A stretch of 7,963 bases of DNA from Bacteroidales bacterium 45-6 (GTDB taxonomy: Bacteria; Bacteroidota; Bacteroidia; Bacteroidales; Dysgonomonadaceae), in the NCBI GenBank assembly GCA_001897035.1, contig MKRS01000459.1, positions 1 through 7,963 of the forward strand, given 5' to 3'. Both the position numbers and the translations under genes were made by a program. Shown piece by piece: positions 6,414 through 7,963 of this stretch. Under the pieces are notes generated by a model. That model saw nothing but the letters and a program-made list of their open reading frames with translations, did not search any database and had not been told where the DNA came from. The stretch's first letter is position 1. Each line of letters starts with the position of its first letter.

Positions 6414-7963
6414 ATGAAAGCATACATTGTTCCTATCTTATTATCGTTCCTTTTTATAGCGAGCACAAAAACTGAAGCACAATCCCAGTATAAATACGGA
6501 AAAATAGAGAGCAGCGAGTTAGAAATGAAGATCTATCCGCAAGACTCGTCGGCACGTGCCGTGGTACTCTACGAAGAGGGATTCTCTGATTTCGTGTACA
6601 ACGACAATGTAGGCTTCACGGTGAAGACGGAAGTGAAATGCCGTATAAAAATCCTCAAGCCGGAAGGGGCTGAAAAAGCCACCATCTCTATCCCGACCTA
6701 CAGAAAAGGGAGAGTGGAAGAAACCGTGAACGGAATAGAGGCCTATAGCTACAACCTGGAAAACGGAAAGACGACCAAAGTAAAATTGGAGAAAGCGAAC
6801 ATCTTCGAGGAAAAAGTCAGCGATCGGCTCTACCTCACCAAGCTCGCCATTCCCGGAGCGAAAGAAGGCTCGGTGATCGAATACAAATATACTCTCAGTT
6901 CCCCATTCTATTACAACGTGGACGGTTGGACATTCCAGCGAGACATCCCCGTGCAACAGTCAAAATATGAAGTAAGAATTCCCGAATTCTTCATCTTCAA
7001 GCGGGAAGCGAAAGGATACGAACACATCACTACGACGGAAAAAGACGAGAACCAGACTCTCTCCTTTTTCTATGAAGGAGGTGCACACATCGTGAACTTC
7101 ACATCGAAGGACTATTTGTTCAAAGTCGAAAACATCCCGGCGTTGATCGGGGACAACTACGTCTGGCAAGTTTCTGATTTCCTCTCGGCTGTGCGCTTCG
7201 AACTCGCGGGTACAAATATACCGGGTCAATACACCAAGTCGTACAATCACGACTGGAATTCCGTAGAGAAGACAATCAAGGAAGAAACCGATTTTGTGAA
7301 AAACACGCAACGAACAGTCCCCTACAAAGACGAACTGAAGCAAATCGCATCCATAGCCGATGAACGCGAGAAGCTGGCGGCAGTTTACGGACTCATCAAA
7401 AGCAAAATCGGATGGGACGGCAAATACGCATTCACCGACAACCCGTCAGATGCATTCAAAACCGGATTGGGAAACAACGCCCAAATCAACGGCGCCTTGA
7501 TAAGCGCCCTCAACCAAGTCGGGATCAAGGCATTCCCCGTATTAATCAGAAGACGTTCGCAAGGACGGTTACCGTTGTCGGTGGCCTCGTTCGACAAAAT
7601 CAGCACCTTCATCGTTGCCGCCCAGCTTTCCGACACAACGATGCACTTCATGGACGGTTCTGCAAAATACGGCGGAGTGGATATGCTTCCTACGGACTTG
7701 CTGGTGGACAGGGGAAGGACATTCGACCCGAGCGGAAGAAATAATGACTTTATCGACCTGTCCAAGTCTGCAAAAAACCAAACTACCACCGTGAACATCG
7801 CCCACCTATCGGAAGATGGTACAGTGAAGGTGAAAAGCGCAAGCTATTTCAAGATGCAGCCTGCATACGGCTACAAAGCCAATTATGCTGCGCTGAAAGA
7901 CTCAGCCGAATATATCGAGAAATACGAAGCCAACAACAAAGTGAAAGTAGAAAACATGTCCAT
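6414..7963 (+). CDS. exported DUF3857/transglutaminase-like protein, N-terminal part (3' end outside window)
   Basis: The frame is open from the ATG at 6414 to the right edge (516 codons) with no stop, so the protein continues; relatives are roughly 600-700 residues. The first 22 residues are a type I signal peptide: Lys2, hydrophobic core 4-16 (YIVPILLSFLFIA), and a likely cleavage site after TEA (20-22). The following YKYGKIESSELEMKIYPQDSSARAVVLYEEG and its continuation to about residue 230 fit the DUF3857 beta-sandwich domain of Bacteroidota. Residues about 316-440 fit the transglutaminase-like core (DEREKLAAVYGLIKSKIGWDGKY, then GLGNNAQINGALISALNQVGI). The catalytic Cys position appears to be Asn355 and the His position Phe399, while Asp414 (FMDGS) is kept, so it is probably not an active transglutaminase. 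The protein should act in the periplasm or outer envelope. Its cellular role is unknown. Start choice rests on the signal peptide and A-rich leader. Confidence 0.88.
   Translation, partial: MKAYIVPILLSFLFIASTKTEAQSQYKYGKIESSELEMKIYPQDSSARAVVLYEEGFSDFVYNDNVGFTVKTEVKCRIKILKPEGAEKATISIPTYRKGRVEETVNGIEAYSYNLENGKTTKVKLEKANIFEEKVSDRLYLTKLAIPGAKEGSVIEYKYTLSSPFYYNVDGWTFQRDIPVQQSKYEVRIPEFFIFKREAKGYEHITTTEKDENQTLSFFYEGGAHIVNFTSKDYLFKVENIPALIGDNYVWQVSDFLSAVRFELAGTNIPGQYTKSYNHDWNSVEKTIKEETDFVKNTQRTVPYKDELKQIASIADEREKLAAVYGLIKSKIGWDGKYAFTDNPSDAFKTGLGNNAQINGALISALNQVGIKAFPVLIRRRSQGRLPLSVASFDKISTFIVAAQLSDTTMHFMDGSAKYGGVDMLPTDLLVDRGRTFDPSGRNNDFIDLSKSAKNQTTTVNIAHLSEDGTVKVKSASYFKMQPAYGYKANYAALKDSAEYIEKYEANNKVKVENMS

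Noticed and set aside
6519..7798. Three minus-strand open frames (6519-6956, 6960-7343, 7385-7798)
   Set aside because: The plus strand holds one uninterrupted frame of 516 codons with a signal peptide and DUF3857 features; the minus frames are its shadows.

Overview
The window looks like chromosomal DNA of a Bacteroidota bacterium, most likely of the order Bacteroidales. Three things point there: start codons preceded by A-rich leaders instead of strong Shine-Dalgarno sites, promoters of the TTG / TAnnTTTG type (best at 1564-1571 upstream of hisS and, on the minus strand, at 6142-6149), and a DUF3857-type exported protein of the kind common in this phylum. The genus cannot be read from the sequence alone. 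I see no IS element, CRISPR array, tRNA, rRNA or phage gene.

Layout: (1) 1-567, the C-terminal third of a YifB/ComM-type Mg-chelatase-like AAA+ ATPase, cut by the left edge. (2) 568-906, an AT-rich gap. (3) 907-1404, a long-chain flavodoxin with its own strong intrinsic terminator. (4) 1592-2953, histidyl-tRNA synthetase with a clear Bacteroides-type promoter, followed after 2 bases by a 67-residue CxxC...CxxC protein of unknown function (2956-3159). (5) On the minus strand, three tightly packed genes transcribed from about 6.14 kb towards 3.17 kb: a radical SAM protein with a Twitch/SPASM-like C-terminal cysteine set (6052-4922), an Fpr-type NADPH-flavin reductase (4919-4284) and a GT4 glycosyltransferase (4277-3168). 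Its last gene converges with the small zinc-ribbon gene with only 8 bases between stop codons. (6) 6053-6413, a divergent AT-rich gap. (7) 6414 to the right edge, an exported DUF3857/transglutaminase-like protein, cut by the window end.

The most interesting part is the minus-strand operon. A radical SAM enzyme needs a low-potential electron source. The gene 2 bases downstream encodes a compact FAD/NADPH reductase that looks like flavodoxin/ferredoxin reductase and has no iron-sulfur domain of its own, and a flavodoxin gene lies about 2.9 kb further on. A plausible reading is an NADPH to reductase to flavodoxin to radical SAM chain whose product is used or modified by the glycosyltransferase. 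The substrate cannot be told from the sequence. The flavodoxin also has unusual residues at the two usual FMN-stacking positions, and the DUF3857 protein appears to lack the catalytic Cys and His of active transglutaminases.
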